This document shows positions 45,606 to 56,419 of a stretch of 64,000 nt of DNA, in pieces (position 1 is the stretch's first letter; each line of letters opens with the position of its first letter). The translations under genes were made by a program, and so were the position numbers. This DNA is from Phytoseiulus persimilis. Lineage: Eukaryota; Arthropoda; Arachnida; Mesostigmata; Phytoseiidae. Where the stretch lies: contig CM075101.1 in NCBI GenBank assembly GCA_037576195.1, positions 42,594,001 to 42,658,000 of the forward strand, in the 5' to 3' direction. Below the pieces are notes generated by a model. The model did no database searches. It had not been told where the DNA came from and saw nothing but the letters and a program-made list of their open reading frames with translations.

Positions 45606-46079
45606 GACTTCGGTTATCTTGGCCTTGGATATACATTGGTTTCGGGCCTTTTGGCTCCGCAGAGTTTGACCTCGGTCAATCCGGCAAGTTATATCGAAGT
45701 CACCTAGAGGGTTTAACTGCTGCTTACGTAGCTCAACCGTTGTTCTCATTACCTCTGCTGACTCTGATATTGCTAGCTCTTCGGCCAGAAAATAGGAGCC
45801 GGGAGTGAGCATCGGTATCAATTATTAATCGGAATCGTTGTTCGTTCTTGGCTGCTCTTGACAGCTCAAGTGCTCCCATAGGGTACACTCGAGGAAGGAC
45901 CCTATAACTCAACCATTGTGTGTTCCTATGTCCCAGACACAAAGCTTGCAATACCGAAAGGTGATTCCGGGACACTTCTGAGGGCTGGCTGAGAGGTTCA
46001 GCCGGAAAACAAAGACACAAAGCTTGCGGTGCAAATGCTGCTCGCAAGCCCTTTTCCTGAGAGCGATCGGGGTCAGCGA

Positions 46080-46280
46080 AGGTTCGCAAATGACGGATAA
46101 GCTCCCCGAGCATTCGTCAACCTCAAGATCTCGGAGCCCAAAACTTCTGAAGCCAGAATGTCCCAAGCTGAGATATCTCCTACGCCTAACTGCCTAAAGC
46201 CACAATGTCCTTGGAGCCATAACTTCGGAAGCCAAACTGAACAAAGCCGAAATGACCGGCTCCGGAGCCCACGGGTGACC
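46080..46280. repeat. Irregular short repeat of GGAGCC...AACTTC...GAAGCC type
   Basis: GGAGCCCAAAACTTCTGAAG, GGAGCCATAACTTCGGAAGC, AAGCCACAATGTCC and AAGCCGAAATG recur with loose spacing. No period is exact, and this may be an eroded minisatellite. Confidence 0.4.
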
Positions 46281-46427
46281 GCAATCATGTCTCTCTGAGA
46301 TTTGAGGATTTTTCGGAAGTCATTGGAGCTGGCGATACAGGGATCCTAACTTATAATGCTCCATCACTGGAAGCTCTCCAGAACAGGAACTTCTCTGAAT
46401 CACAACTTGCAATGAATTTCTCCCCTA

Positions 46428-47618
46428 TCATCGGTTCTCTCTACCGGAAGGGCAGAAATAGTACGACGACTTATTCCCCTGGAAGAGGGGTGTGGTCAAG
46501 AGCAAAGAGCTATACATCATGACACTGCACAGCAGAGTCATCGCTGAGGCGAAATTCATCACTCTCCCGTGAGCGATCCAACGGATCCCCAGCGAGAACT
46601 TATCGTTCAGGGCTGTGTAGACTGTTGCATTGAGGCTGTTGTCAAGCCACAAGGGACGAATTCGGGCTCTGGACCTAGTCATGAGCTCGTTTATACGTTG
46701 CGCAACGACCAACATCCAAAGCAATGGTGACCACACCACTGCGTTGTTCGTGAACACTAACAAACTCAGTTTGCAGGATGACATGAGCATCATCGGAGTT
46801 TGGAAAGAAGCGGTCGCGAATGCACTCAACACCATGTAGTCAGCAATGATTCCAATTTTCTGACTGAAAATCGAAAGCTTCCTGCAGTTTTCTTCAAATT
46901 TTGCGAGTGAGTGCCCCCTGGTAACACCGTCTCCAACGCTCTCCCGGATTTGGTTCCGCACTGCTCCTCCCGTTATCTCAGCTTCGGAAAGGTTGTTCTG
47001 CCGCGATGTGACCTCTGCCGCTCGCTTGGAAATGAAGAAGGGCAAATGTTCGAACGATAAGCAGGTAAGAAGATCATTCGAAACATCAGCGAAAATTAGA
47101 ACCACAAGGAAGGTTGTAGCTGCATATCGGACCGTGAACATGAAAAAACCCAGAAGGTCAATCATGGCTGTGAAGCGATCCCGACCGGAACCAACGCCTA
47201 TGAAATGCACAGAGACGTAAAACTGAGAGAAATGGAATCCGAGGAGCGCATAACCGTGGAATGGGATCTCGAAGCCCTCAGCCAATGCGGAGAGCATACA
47301 GTATCTCTTCTGTGCCCATCTTCGGACCATTATCGTGCCGAGGACGAATACGCTGTTTGAAGCATGCATTATCATAACGCTCAATGAGGATCCTGCCCGC
47401 TCTTGAACGTTGATTGAAATGTACGCGAACAACGCGAACTCCAATATTGGGTCGAACACCGAATCAAGGATCTTGAGGAGCTTCCTGGTAGGCTTCTGTC
47501 TAATTCCGCCGAAAAACAGGGCAAAACGGATGACTCCTGAGCTGATTGTTGCATCCATCATGCGACGGAGTGGGAGAAAGTTTCGAGACCACTCAAGGTG
47601 AAATCGTTGCGAGCACAT
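46428..47618 (-). CDS. Gustatory-receptor-like chemoreceptor (Gr-3)
   Basis: A 396-codon intronless frame with about seven membrane helices, for example VFDPILEFALFAYISINVQ, YAATTFLVVLIFADVS and NNAVVWSPLLWMLVVAQ, followed by RINELMTRSRARIRPLWLD, FSLGIRWIAHGRVMNFASAM and YSSLLLTTPLFQ. It resembles Gr-2 throughout. A long hydrophilic intracellular loop follows the fourth helix. The ligand is unknown. The start at 47618 gives a short N-terminus like that of Gr-2. Confidence 0.9.
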   Translation of the reverse strand: MCSQRFHLEWSRNFLPLRRMMDATISSGVIRFALFFGGIRQKPTRKLLKILDSVFDPILEFALFAYISINVQERAGSSLSVMIMHASNSVFVLGTIMVRRWAQKRYCMLSALAEGFEIPFHGYALLGFHFSQFYVSVHFIGVGSGRDRFTAMIDLLGFFMFTVRYAATTFLVVLIFADVSNDLLTCLSFEHLPFFISKRAAEVTSRQNNLSEAEITGGAVRNQIRESVGDGVTRGHSLAKFEENCRKLSIFSQKIGIIADYMVLSAFATASFQTPMMLMSSCKLSLLVFTNNAVVWSPLLWMLVVAQRINELMTRSRARIRPLWLDNSLNATVYTALNDKFSLGIRWIAHGRVMNFASAMTLLCSVMMYSSLLLTTPLFQGNKSSYYFCPSGRENR

Positions 47619-47639
47619 TGCGGTATTATTTCCGTGGAG

Positions 47640-48480
47640 CGTTTGAGAATCAAAAATTCACAGGAGACATCATTTCCTTGAGGCTACTGGTGGAGCTCGA
47701 TGAGCCTCAACGGGGAGTTTCATCTGAGGTCAATCTTCTATGAGCCGTGGTATCGTCGGACTGGACTTTCTATGATATGGACCTCAACTGCTCACTGAAT
47801 ACATCGTGTCAATTAGCTGAGGAGCTGCGAAGCCAGGGTCGATACGGAGTCATGGTAATTCAATGCAGCCTTCGCGGCGCTCGTGTACAATCAAACATGC
47901 CGAGGATATCAGAGAAGCTTAGTGGAGCTTGATCGATCCGGGATGGCAGAAATCACTCCGGGTCGCTTCCGAGGCATCCTGTTCATAGAATTAGAGTGCA
48001 GCTCGACTTCCGGAAATCTGCTCATCAAAGGCGCCCGGTGGATGGCTCGTTCCCGCCACATTCACGTTGGGTGGGGCCATTCGAGGGGGGCCGAGGGATG
48101 GATGGCCTCCGATTAGAATCGATACGGTGATACGTGGTATCGATTTTGCAGTCTTACTATGCCTCCTTTCGCACATCTCGCCTTTTGGGATGCCCTCCCC
48201 TCCAACGTGAAGTCCCAAAATCGAAGATCGTAGTGATGCTCCGTATATCACGTATTCGAAGCACTCCGGAACTGTTTCTGGTTCCCATACGGAGTAGGGA
48301 GGGCAACACACGGAGAGAAAGGATTACATGGTGCCAACTGGAAGTTTGAACTTGTTATAGACTCGGAGTGGAATCCCTTCGGATACTAGAGATAAGTCTT
48401 TGGGAGCCATTGCTCTAGTTATGTGGTGATTCCACTAAAACACCCGTCTATGTCTGCTGTCTAGGGCCGGGAACATGGTC
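47640..48480. other. Stretch without a recognised gene
   Basis: Short frames only. A small inverted motif CGATACGGTGATACGTGGTATCG lies near 48120. Confidence 0.4.
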
Positions 48481-48573
48481 CTTACCGACCATGCATTATG
48501 GCTTCCGTGCCCTCGATGCTCTCCGTTCGGATATCTCCAGGATCTCACTTCAGTGTTCACGTTTTATCATGTA

Positions 48574-50960
48574 CTATGCGTATCCCGCGTTACGTTGTTG
48601 TACTCGCAGGCAGATTCTTGAGACGGTCCTTCTCGGGGTGTTTTTTTCCATGATTGCGTCAATTGTCTCCGATGTCTCGTCCCAGTGGTCTTTATCAGCA
48701 ATCATTTTGCTGACGATCTCCGAGATACTCTTCTCCTTCCCCAAGCTTCCTCTTTGCTTTGTAAGGGCGTCACAGTGCAGCACGGTGTGGCTGACGTCAT
48801 CGTCTGCTCCACTGGAACAATGTACACATGTAGGACTGAGCATTATCTCGAAACGGAAAAGGTACGTTTGGAAATCTCCGTGTCCGTTCAGGACTTGCGT
48901 GAGATTGTACATGGTCTCTCCGTGCTTCCGATCGATTCATGTTGCTATATCTAGAATCAAGGAGTGCGTCCACCTTGCCACAGCGGCGCTGTCCCAGTTC
49001 CGTTGCCATGTAGCCAGGGTCTCCTTTTCGATTGTTTCTTCATCGTCTTTGTCTTGTTCCTCATCATCGTCGGAATTCGAGGGAGCTTCCTGTCGCTTTT
49101 TCATGAGCCACAGCCTGTTGCGCTCCTGTGCGAGTAGAGACCAGGGAGAGCTCCAGCTGAGCACTTGGAGTGCCGCCGTCGATACAGTCCTGTAACTTCT
49201 GGTCACTCTGATGAGCATTTTTCGCTGGGTTCTATCCAGGAGGTCTCTGTTCATCGCTTTCCTCAGTGCAAAGGGGGCCCAAACCGGCGCGGCATACAAA
49301 GTTATTGATTCCGCAACCAACGCAAGGAGTTTCCTCTGGTTTTCCGGGGCTCCCCTGACTCTGGGCAAGATTTTCGCGAGGTCCGTGGCAGCTTTCGTTG
49401 CTTCATTCGTGACGTTCTGAACATGGGAGTATCCCGTCAAGTCGCAGTCAAGGTGAACCCCCAGGTATCTGGCTGACCGAGTGAACTGGATCGGATGTCC
49501 TTCGACGTGGAGGTTTGGCAGTCTTTCTATTCTTCTCTGGACTAACATGACCGCTTTGGTCTTTTCGGGGGCCAGCTTGAGGAGGTTTCTCTTGCACCAC
49601 CGCGAGATGATGCGAAGAGCGTCCGCGGCGATTTCCTCTAGTTCTTGCAGGGACCTGGCGACGATCAGGACGGCAGCATCGTCTGCGCAGGCAATGGGTT
49701 CTGCCCCCTCCGTCAATTCCTGGGCGAGGAGGTCGTCGTATCCGACGTTCCACAAAGTGGGCCCGAGGACGGAGCCCTGGGGGACGCCTGCTGTCATTTC
49801 ATGTAGATTTCCATCTTCAATCGATAATACACGGTGGCTTTTTTTAGTCGGGAATTTTCGAGCCCGATCTTGTTTTGGCCATAACGAGGCGGTCATTTTG
49901 ATACAAAATTCAGGAGGATCCGGTAAAAATCCCGGTCAGGAGATTGTTTTGAAAATGACCCTTCCTTTTTTTTCGAGGTCTTCCTAAAAGTTATCGTAAA
50001 AACGTCAATATTTATCGGATCGGACTCGTGGGGGTAGCATTCGACGCGCAAAAGGAAGCCCGTCATTCGCCGGAAAACCGAGCGAAGTTATCTCATTTCC
50101 TCGAAGAATGGCAAGCGATCGTATCAGCCCCTTTTTCAAGGCCTTGCCCATTGGCTTATTTCGTTTTCCTCGCTTTTCCCCGCATTTCTTCTCGTAACTC
50201 CTCAACGAGGCAGAATCGGAGGTATCTCCCCCGGTGAAAGTTACTCAGAAATGGGTGAATCATGCGAAGATTGAGCTGCGAGGTCGATCCGATGATTTTT
50301 GATTTTCACCGGAAATCACCCATGCTCAGGATTCCGCCCTCGGTTGCCAAAATCACCCTCGACACCAAAGGAATTCTCGATACGATCGGTTCCCATTTTC
50401 CGGAGAAACGAGATAACTTCAATCGGTTTTCTGGCGAATGACCGGCTTCCTTTTGCGCGTCGGATGCGACCCGCACGAGTCCGATCCGATAAATATTGAC
50501 GTTTTTACGATAACTTTCAAGAAGACCTCGAAAAAAAAAGGGTCATTTTCAAAACCATCTCCTGACCGGGATTTTTATCGGATCCTCCTGAATTTTGTAT
50601 CAAAATGACCGCCTCGATATCCTCTATCGATCACTGTTTCGAAAAAGTTCCAAAAATTGACGAAGTTATGGCCAAAACAAGATCGGGCTCGAAAATTCCC
50701 GACTAAAAAAAGCCACCCTGTATATCTGTCTTCCAGGTATGAGCTTAATATTCTCCGGAGATATTCCGGGATTTCTTTGGTGGCGAGAGCTTGCAGTAGT
50801 ATTCCCCATTCTATGGAGTTGAACGCGTTTTTAACATCGAGCAGTATGATCGCTACCCTTTTGCGATTTCTCCAGGGTTTCGCTTTTTCTCATTTTACAG
50901 TGTCCGTGACCCGCTCATTTGTCGTCAGTGTCGATCGTCCCGCTCTAAAACCGATCCAGC
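48574..50960 (-). pseudogene. R1-type non-LTR retrotransposon ORF2 remnant, split by a MITE
   Basis: The upstream part (50724-50960) reads GFRAGRSTL, ILLDVKNAFNSIEWGILLQA and YLEDR: motif A with its catalytic Asp. After the 891-bp MITE the frame resumes at 49832: GVPQGSVLGPTLWNVGYDDL, then a catalytic ADDAAVLI, SRWCKRNLLKLAPEKTKAVM, the thumb and a Glu/Asp-rich linker. A frameshift near 48925 leads to the end frame 48574-48912 with CVHCSSGADDDVSHTVLHC. The endonuclease and the true 5' end are missing. The FNSxEW and GVPQGSVLGP wording is R1-like. Confidence 0.88.
49830..50720. mobile_element. TA-flanked palindromic element (mariner-type MITE), copy 2, 891 bp
   Basis: TA|CACGGTGGC at the left, GCCACCCTG|TA at the right, with TTTTTTTAGTCGGGAATT arms pairing deep into the element (AAAACGTCAATATT, GGTCATTTTGATAC and their complements). 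It sits inside the reverse-transcriptase frame, between the motif-A and motif-B segments. No open frame of its own makes sense. Confidence 0.92.
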
Positions 50961-51892
50961 CGAAGCTTGAACTATATCAGTGTGAGCGAGTTCAGACAAG
51001 AGTGGTTTTCTCGTCGCAGTGAAGTTCTCCTTCTCGCCTCCCAAGGCGCGAGAACATTGTTCGAGGGTATACAGGAAGGGCGATTCAGCACGATATTGGT
51101 TTTCTGTTGGAAGAACAACAGATTGTCTACCACAATGGATGATTTGGAGCAGGATTGGAGGGAATCGATAGCAACCAAACAGCGCCCGATGACTCGCTGT
51201 TGCATATATCTCTCATCTAATATATCTCTGAAGAAATGTGAGTCGTGATTCTAAATCACCGACTTGGGATTCCACGGAACAGGGTTGAAAAGCAACATCG
51301 CGCCGCTTGTGGCGCGCAGAAAATCAGAGGTGCCGGTACGTAAGGGCCATCCCACCTTGTGGAATCGAGTTGTGGATCTGAAAAAAACACCATTCTCGTA
51401 AGTCAAAAGTGCGACACTCTTGCGGTCGCCCCCGTCCCCTCCTACTCAGCGTTTCTGTTGCCGCGATTCGCATTCGCGACCCGGAACCGCCTCCTCCACC
51501 GCATGACAGGACCACGAGGTGGTCCTTGAGGGCCCCGTTCTTGGTGTTTATGAACGCGAGCGCTACGTGAAGCTTTCTCGGAGGAATCCCCGTATTCCCA
51601 AGCCACGCTTTGCGAGTCCAACCGAGGGAGGACTTCGTTGGACACCGGTGAGTGGGTATTCACGGCGTTGCATACCCTATTGTCCGATTCCGGCACTATT
51701 GAAGAGAGCTCCTGCGTCGATGCATTCCCGAACATCCACATTGGAACAAAATGAAGGACGAGTCAACCAAATTTCGCAAATCGCTCGCCGCAGGCCGTTT
51801 CACCTCTCGACGAGCCAGGATTACCCAATCTATTACAAACATTTCAGTGATGCCTTCATAATGTTTCAAGAGCGAATAAGGCAAATCGTCAA

Positions 51893-51898
51893 TTTATT
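51893..51898 (-). promoter_or_regulatory. Poly(A) signal for the cysteine-rich peptide gene
   Basis: AATAAA on the minus strand, 54 bases past the stop codon. Confidence 0.6.
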
Positions 51899-51951
51899 AC
51901 GATTCTCCGTTCATGTTCGAAGCTCACACTCCGAAATAAAGCGGTGATTTC

Positions 51952-52155
51952 TCAGTAATACGTACACCGAGCGGGTTGACTGCCTGAAGTGCAATACCCA
52001 GAACCGAAGCCGTGCGCGCGACAGCACTCCTTGATGTGTTCGGGTCCCCGGGGACAGACTTCGTCGCAGGCGCTGATCGGGGGGCACACGATCCCCTGTT
52101 GACAGAAAGCGATGATAACAAAGACCATCAGCGAACAGCTCGCGAGCTTGATCAT
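51952..52155 (-). CDS. Small secreted cysteine-rich peptide (defensin- or knottin-like)
   Basis: A 67-residue single-exon frame with start at 52155. Residues 1-23 are a typical signal peptide with a hydrophobic core (SLMVFVIIAF). The mature part has the spacing C-x3-C-x9-C-C-x9-C-x8-C, preceded by one extra cysteine near the cleavage site. Adjacent third and fourth cysteines fit an inhibitor-cystine-knot pattern; the HGFGSGYC segment also resembles the gamma-core of defensins. A role in immunity, venom or saliva is possible, but sequence alone cannot tell. A TATAAA lies about 120 bases upstream and AATAAA downstream, so the gene looks complete. Confidence 0.75.
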   Translation of the reverse strand: MIKLASCSLMVFVIIAFCQQGIVCPPISACDEVCPRGPEHIKECCRAHGFGSGYCTSGSQPARCTYY

Positions 52156-52274
52156 TGTGTGGAGGGGAGTTGGTCGAACAGAGACGAAAGCAAGAGCGTC
52201 TCTTCCGGAAGGTCAGTCTCACTGGCCTGGATCCCAGGCAGAGATGTGCAGAGAACGAACAGCTTCCGATCCGT

Positions 52275-52280
52275 TTATAT
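52275..52280 (-). promoter_or_regulatory. Candidate TATA box of the cysteine-rich peptide gene
   Basis: TATAAA on the minus strand about 120 bases upstream of the ATG. Placement would allow a roughly 90-base leader. Not otherwise supported. Confidence 0.3.
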
Positions 52281-53900
52281 TCGTAATATCTACACGAATG
52301 AATGCAGAAGGGCTGAAAGGGATTGGAATGCCTGTTTCCCGAGAGCGCGTAGCAGCGCATGTCAGTCTGGTGACTGATATCAGTATGTTTGGGAGCTGGG
52401 TTGGAACATATTGAAGAGTTCCGAGTTTCCAACCCCGATAACAGTGACGTTCGGTTGAGCTTCGAAGAAACCTGCCCGCTGGAGCGGAATTGCATCCTGG
52501 AACTCTTGCTGAACCGCTCCACAACCATTCCATAACAATCAAGAATAGCACAATCCGACCCATGTCCAGAGTCCCTTCCGTTTGAATCATTCCGCTTTCA
52601 TGCCGACCGGCGGGCTGTCGAGAAGCCCAGAGGCCTCACGAGAGAGCAACGGAATTCCAGGGAGTCGTTTTGGAGCTCGAATCTGATCTGGATACTTCAT
52701 TCTCGCTTATGAAGAATCCCTCGTTGAGAACTTCCCGAGTAGGTCCGCGGAATCCTCTCTCGTGACCAGCGCCCACAGATATCCCGAGATTCTTCGCTGC
52801 TAGCGCCGCTCAACAGCACTACGTGGGATGTGCGACAACTAATTGTCCCATGACACCAAACACGGTTTCACACTCCGGCATGAGCCCGAATACCTCGTGG
52901 AGAAGTTTGCTCGTCTCAAAGAGGGACTCCGGAAGCAGTACCGACCCTTTCATCTCCACAATAATTCGACCTCAGATGTCGAAACTTCATATTTTTGAGA
53001 AGCCAGCCGGTATGGAAATTCACGCAAAAATGAACTCTTGAACGAAGTGATGCGCAGAGTTATGGGGCTCGTCACTTACAGATCCTCTCGCACGAAGTCA
53101 TACGGAGACTATGAGATCGAACCATCGAAGACAGATTCCTTTGGCGTTGGAGGAAGAACCGATCTGGAAATTTCGAAAATGATTTTCGGTTTGTTCCCGA
53201 AGCGCCCAAGATCTCAGACTGATTGCTCGCTTGCTGCAACCAAATATTGCGGTATATACTGAGTACACCTGATTTGTTGTGGAGGATTAGCGGAACAGCT
53301 AATGCTGATGGATCAGCTTCATTGATTTCCTGCCATCTGAATTCATCAAAAAAGTGTTCTCTGGTTGACGAATGGTCGTTCGTCCTATTCCTATTCCGGA
53401 GTGAGGTGACGTCCACGCTTTAGTGACGGTATCTTACAATTTATTAGGTGACTACAAATTTGATCACTCGTGGAACTCTTCGATGACTCGTGATGATGGA
53501 AACGCAATTCGCCACAGGTATCACGGGGCTGACAGAGCTCAATTCGTGTCAGTTGAAAACACCCACTCTGAAATCCCGCAGTAGACGAATCTTTTTCTTC
53601 GGTTTTTTTATCAATAAAACGCGTCGAATGATATCCCTATATGCCGAGTTCGCTATCTGATTCGCTCGTTTCCAGACAATTCGTTATCTGATACGTTTTT
53701 TTAGAGGAAGTCGAAAAAAAAAGGGTTTGTTATTTGCGGTATTTCAGGGGAGATCTGTTGGGTTCATCTGGAATTCTGAGCTTATTCGAGAAGAGAGCAT
53801 ATATACATTCGAATTGCTCTTGACAGTATCTGATCCACAAACCAAGCGACCGGCGCAAACTCCGCGAGGGGTACTGCAAGAGCGCTGTTCTCTGGAAGCT
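52281..53900. other. Stretch without a recognised gene
   Basis: Frames under 125 codons with no domain or splice pattern I can support. Runs of A and T occur near 53590-53730. Confidence 0.4.
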
Positions 53901-53901
53901 A

Positions 53902-54149
53902 TTGGGTGCGGGCAAAAGTTTTGAGCGCTAAACTTTGACAGCTCATGACTCCGCTCCCAGGAGTCGCAGAGAGATGATAAAATACTCAAAATACGCGGAA
54001 TGCAGTCAGCTTTCAGATGCAGTTTGCTGAATCAGAACGCAATCTGAAAGCTGACTGAATTCCGCGTATTTTATGGTCTGTCTGCGACTTCTGGGAGCGC
54101 AGTCATGAGCTGTCAAAGTTTAGCGCTCAGAACTTTTGCACGCAACCAA
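53902..54149. mobile_element. 248-bp palindromic MITE with TA duplication
   Basis: Starts TTGGGTGCGGGCAAAAGTT after TA (53900-53901) and ends with the complement of TTGGTTGCGTGCAAAAGTT before TA (54150-54151). The arms of about 110 bases pair with few mismatches (TTTAGCGCTC, GACAGCTCATGACT, GCGGAAT, CAGTCAGCTTTCAGAT), leaving about 25 bases in the loop. No coding capacity. Confidence 0.92.
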
Positions 54150-54151
54150 TA

Positions 54152-55313
54152 CATATGCGGGCGCGACAACATTGTTCTATGTGCAGGAACCCTCGGAGAC
54201 AGAAGTCAATACAGGCCACTGTCAAACGAAAGCGATGTTTACGAAGCGCATGGGTCCACAATGGCTCAGCTTTGTCATGTTCGAGTTCGGCAGCAGGCCT
54301 TCAGACCCTTGAGCTAATGTTTGTAAGTATTCCGCGGAACGAAGCAACGTAATTGCTCGTTTTCAGAGAACAAAAACCACAAGTGCGTCCTCGGAACAAT
54401 GAAGGGAGGCATTAGGACAAAAGATTCGCGGATATTCAGAAACTGCGTAAGAGGGCAATGGCGTCAAGGAACGTAATCGTTGCCGAGGAAGCCTCTGTCG
54501 GTTGAGGAGTGATCTTGTGGGAGAGGGGGGGGGGGCTGGTATCTGTTCCACAGTTGTTGAGCCCTCTCTAGTTGTGATTCGCGATAAACTCACTGAGTTA
54601 GGGAATTCGTATTCACGGTTTCGCTCCCTGACCTGAACCCAAAGGAGAGTCAAGTTGAGGCCCTCTCAACAGACTCCGAAGGTGACGGAGAATATATTTT
54701 GTCACCACATGTTGTGCGTGCTTCGGCAGTCCTGCCCAAATCGCGGCGCACTTCCAATCTGGACTAAGGCGCCCTGCTCCACCTCGAACATCCGAGAGAC
54801 CTTCTTCTGGAGCTTTACTACGATTTCAACCAGAGGGGACACAAGCGAGCATTCTCATTCCATACCAGCGTTCCAAGGCTCAATATATTTCATTCCGTTC
54901 TTCAAGTATTTCCAGGTCTTGAATCGCGTTCAAGAGAGGGTATGCTTTGTGCGAGGCTTGCGTTGATCTTCAAAATAATTGATGAACACTGGTACCCGCG
55001 TGGGTGTACGGACCTCTGATTGCCCTGGCTTTGCCAGAGCCCAGTCCTCGATCATTCCCACAGTCCTGCCTTACCCTCATTCCAATTTTTTATGTTCGAA
55101 TGACGTCGCAATTCGAGCCCTCTGAATGTCAAGTTTCCTGGGTGCAAAAGTCCACCAGCTAACAACCCTGAATAGCGCCACTAGCGTTCGGCGACATCGA
55201 GCGGCGTCCACGAAACGAGACTTTATCTGGACTATTCCCCGCGGAAGTGCGAATCGGTGGTGCTGTATTTGAATACAAGCTTGTAGTTGTCAGCAAGCCA
55301 GCGAACCATAGTG
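54152..55313. other. Intergenic stretch upstream of the thaumatin-like gene
   Basis: No gene recognised. A run of G near 54525-54533 and short frames only. The promoter of the following gene presumably lies at its right end, but no clear TATA box was placed. Confidence 0.4.
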
Positions 55314-56363
55314 ATGAAGTCAATCGCTCTGCTGTCGGCTGTCTTCGTGGCCAGTCTGGCTAACGAAATCGAGATTCTCAATAACTGCTCGTTCACCATC
55401 TGGCCAGGAATCCTCGGTAACCCTGGCAAAGGACAGCCTTACGGTGGTGGCTTTGGCCTCGGCGCGCAACAGTCAGTGACCATGCACGTGGCCAACGATT
55501 GGGGCGGCCGCATCTGGGCGAGGACCAACTGTGGAGGCAACAAACGTTGCGAGACCGGCGATTGCGGTGAGTGCATCCACGGAAAAGTGGACGTTTGGAC
55601 TCACTAGACACGTTGACGATATTTATCCATAAAATGATCAGCAATGCCGCTCGCACTGCCATAGATATTTGGTGGGAACGGTGTGCAGCACCGTTTCGAG
55701 TGATCGCTCAGCGAATTCAGCCTCAGCGGAGCAAGGACCTCTGCATGAATAAGCTTGGCCCCCATCAGGCGGCCGAATCCAGTGCAACGGCGCCGCAGGG
55801 GTGCCGCCGGCCTCATTGGTCGAGGTCACGTTGTCGGGCTTGGGCGGTCTCGACTACTACGACATCAGCTTGGTGGACGGCCACAACCTGCCAATTCGCA
55901 TGCAACCCACGAGCGGCTTCAAGAACTCCGAGGGCGGTCCGTATTACTGCAAGCCAGCAGGTTGCTACGAAGACCTCAACGCCAAGTGTCCTCCTGAATT
56001 GGCCACCAAGAACTCCACCGGTAAGACTTCACTCCCGGGAGAGCAATCGCTTCAGCTGGGTCTCTTCATGGATTTCCACGTTACCAAATGGTATGCCCCT
56101 GTTCACGTACCTTATCCATCCAACCAGGCTGGACTGTTTCCTGTAAGAGCGCGTGCCTGGAGTACAATACCGACCAATACTGTTGCCAAGGTGCGTACAA
56201 CAAGCCCGAGACTTGCAAGTCGATACACTGGCCAGTAAACTATCCCGCAATCTTCAAGTCTGCCTGTCCGCACGCCTACAGCTATGCCTACGACGATACC
56301 ACGAGCACTTTCAGCTGCAGGGGCGATCCCCAAGCCAACTATCGCATCACTTTTTGCCCGTGA
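55314..56363 (+). CDS. Thaumatin-like protein (secreted, family GH64-TLP-type fold)
   Basis: Three exons: 55314-55566, 55769-56020 and 56128-56363, with both introns in phase 1; 246 residues in total. A signal peptide (MKSIALLSAVFVASLA) is followed at once by the mature start NEIEILNNCSFTIWPG. Signature features are the GGFGLGAQQSV segment, WARTNC, YYDISLVDGHNLP, and the end CPHAYSYAYDDTTSTFSC...ITFCP. All 16 cysteines expected for a long thaumatin (eight disulfides) are present, and the acidic-cleft residues appear conserved. In plants these proteins act against fungi and bind beta-glucans; a defence or feeding role is assumed for the animal forms. The start is the first ATG that gives the signal peptide. 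Poly(A) signal 50 bases after the stop. Confidence 0.97.
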
Positions 56364-56412
56364 ATAGTGGAGCTCATCCGCTTCCATGGCTCTCGTTGAG
56401 ATGAGGACTCGA

Positions 56413-56418
56413 AATAAA
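56413..56418 (+). promoter_or_regulatory. Poly(A) signal of the thaumatin-like gene
   Basis: AATAAA 50 bases after the TGA at 56361-56363. Confidence 0.75.
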
Positions 56419-56419
56419 T

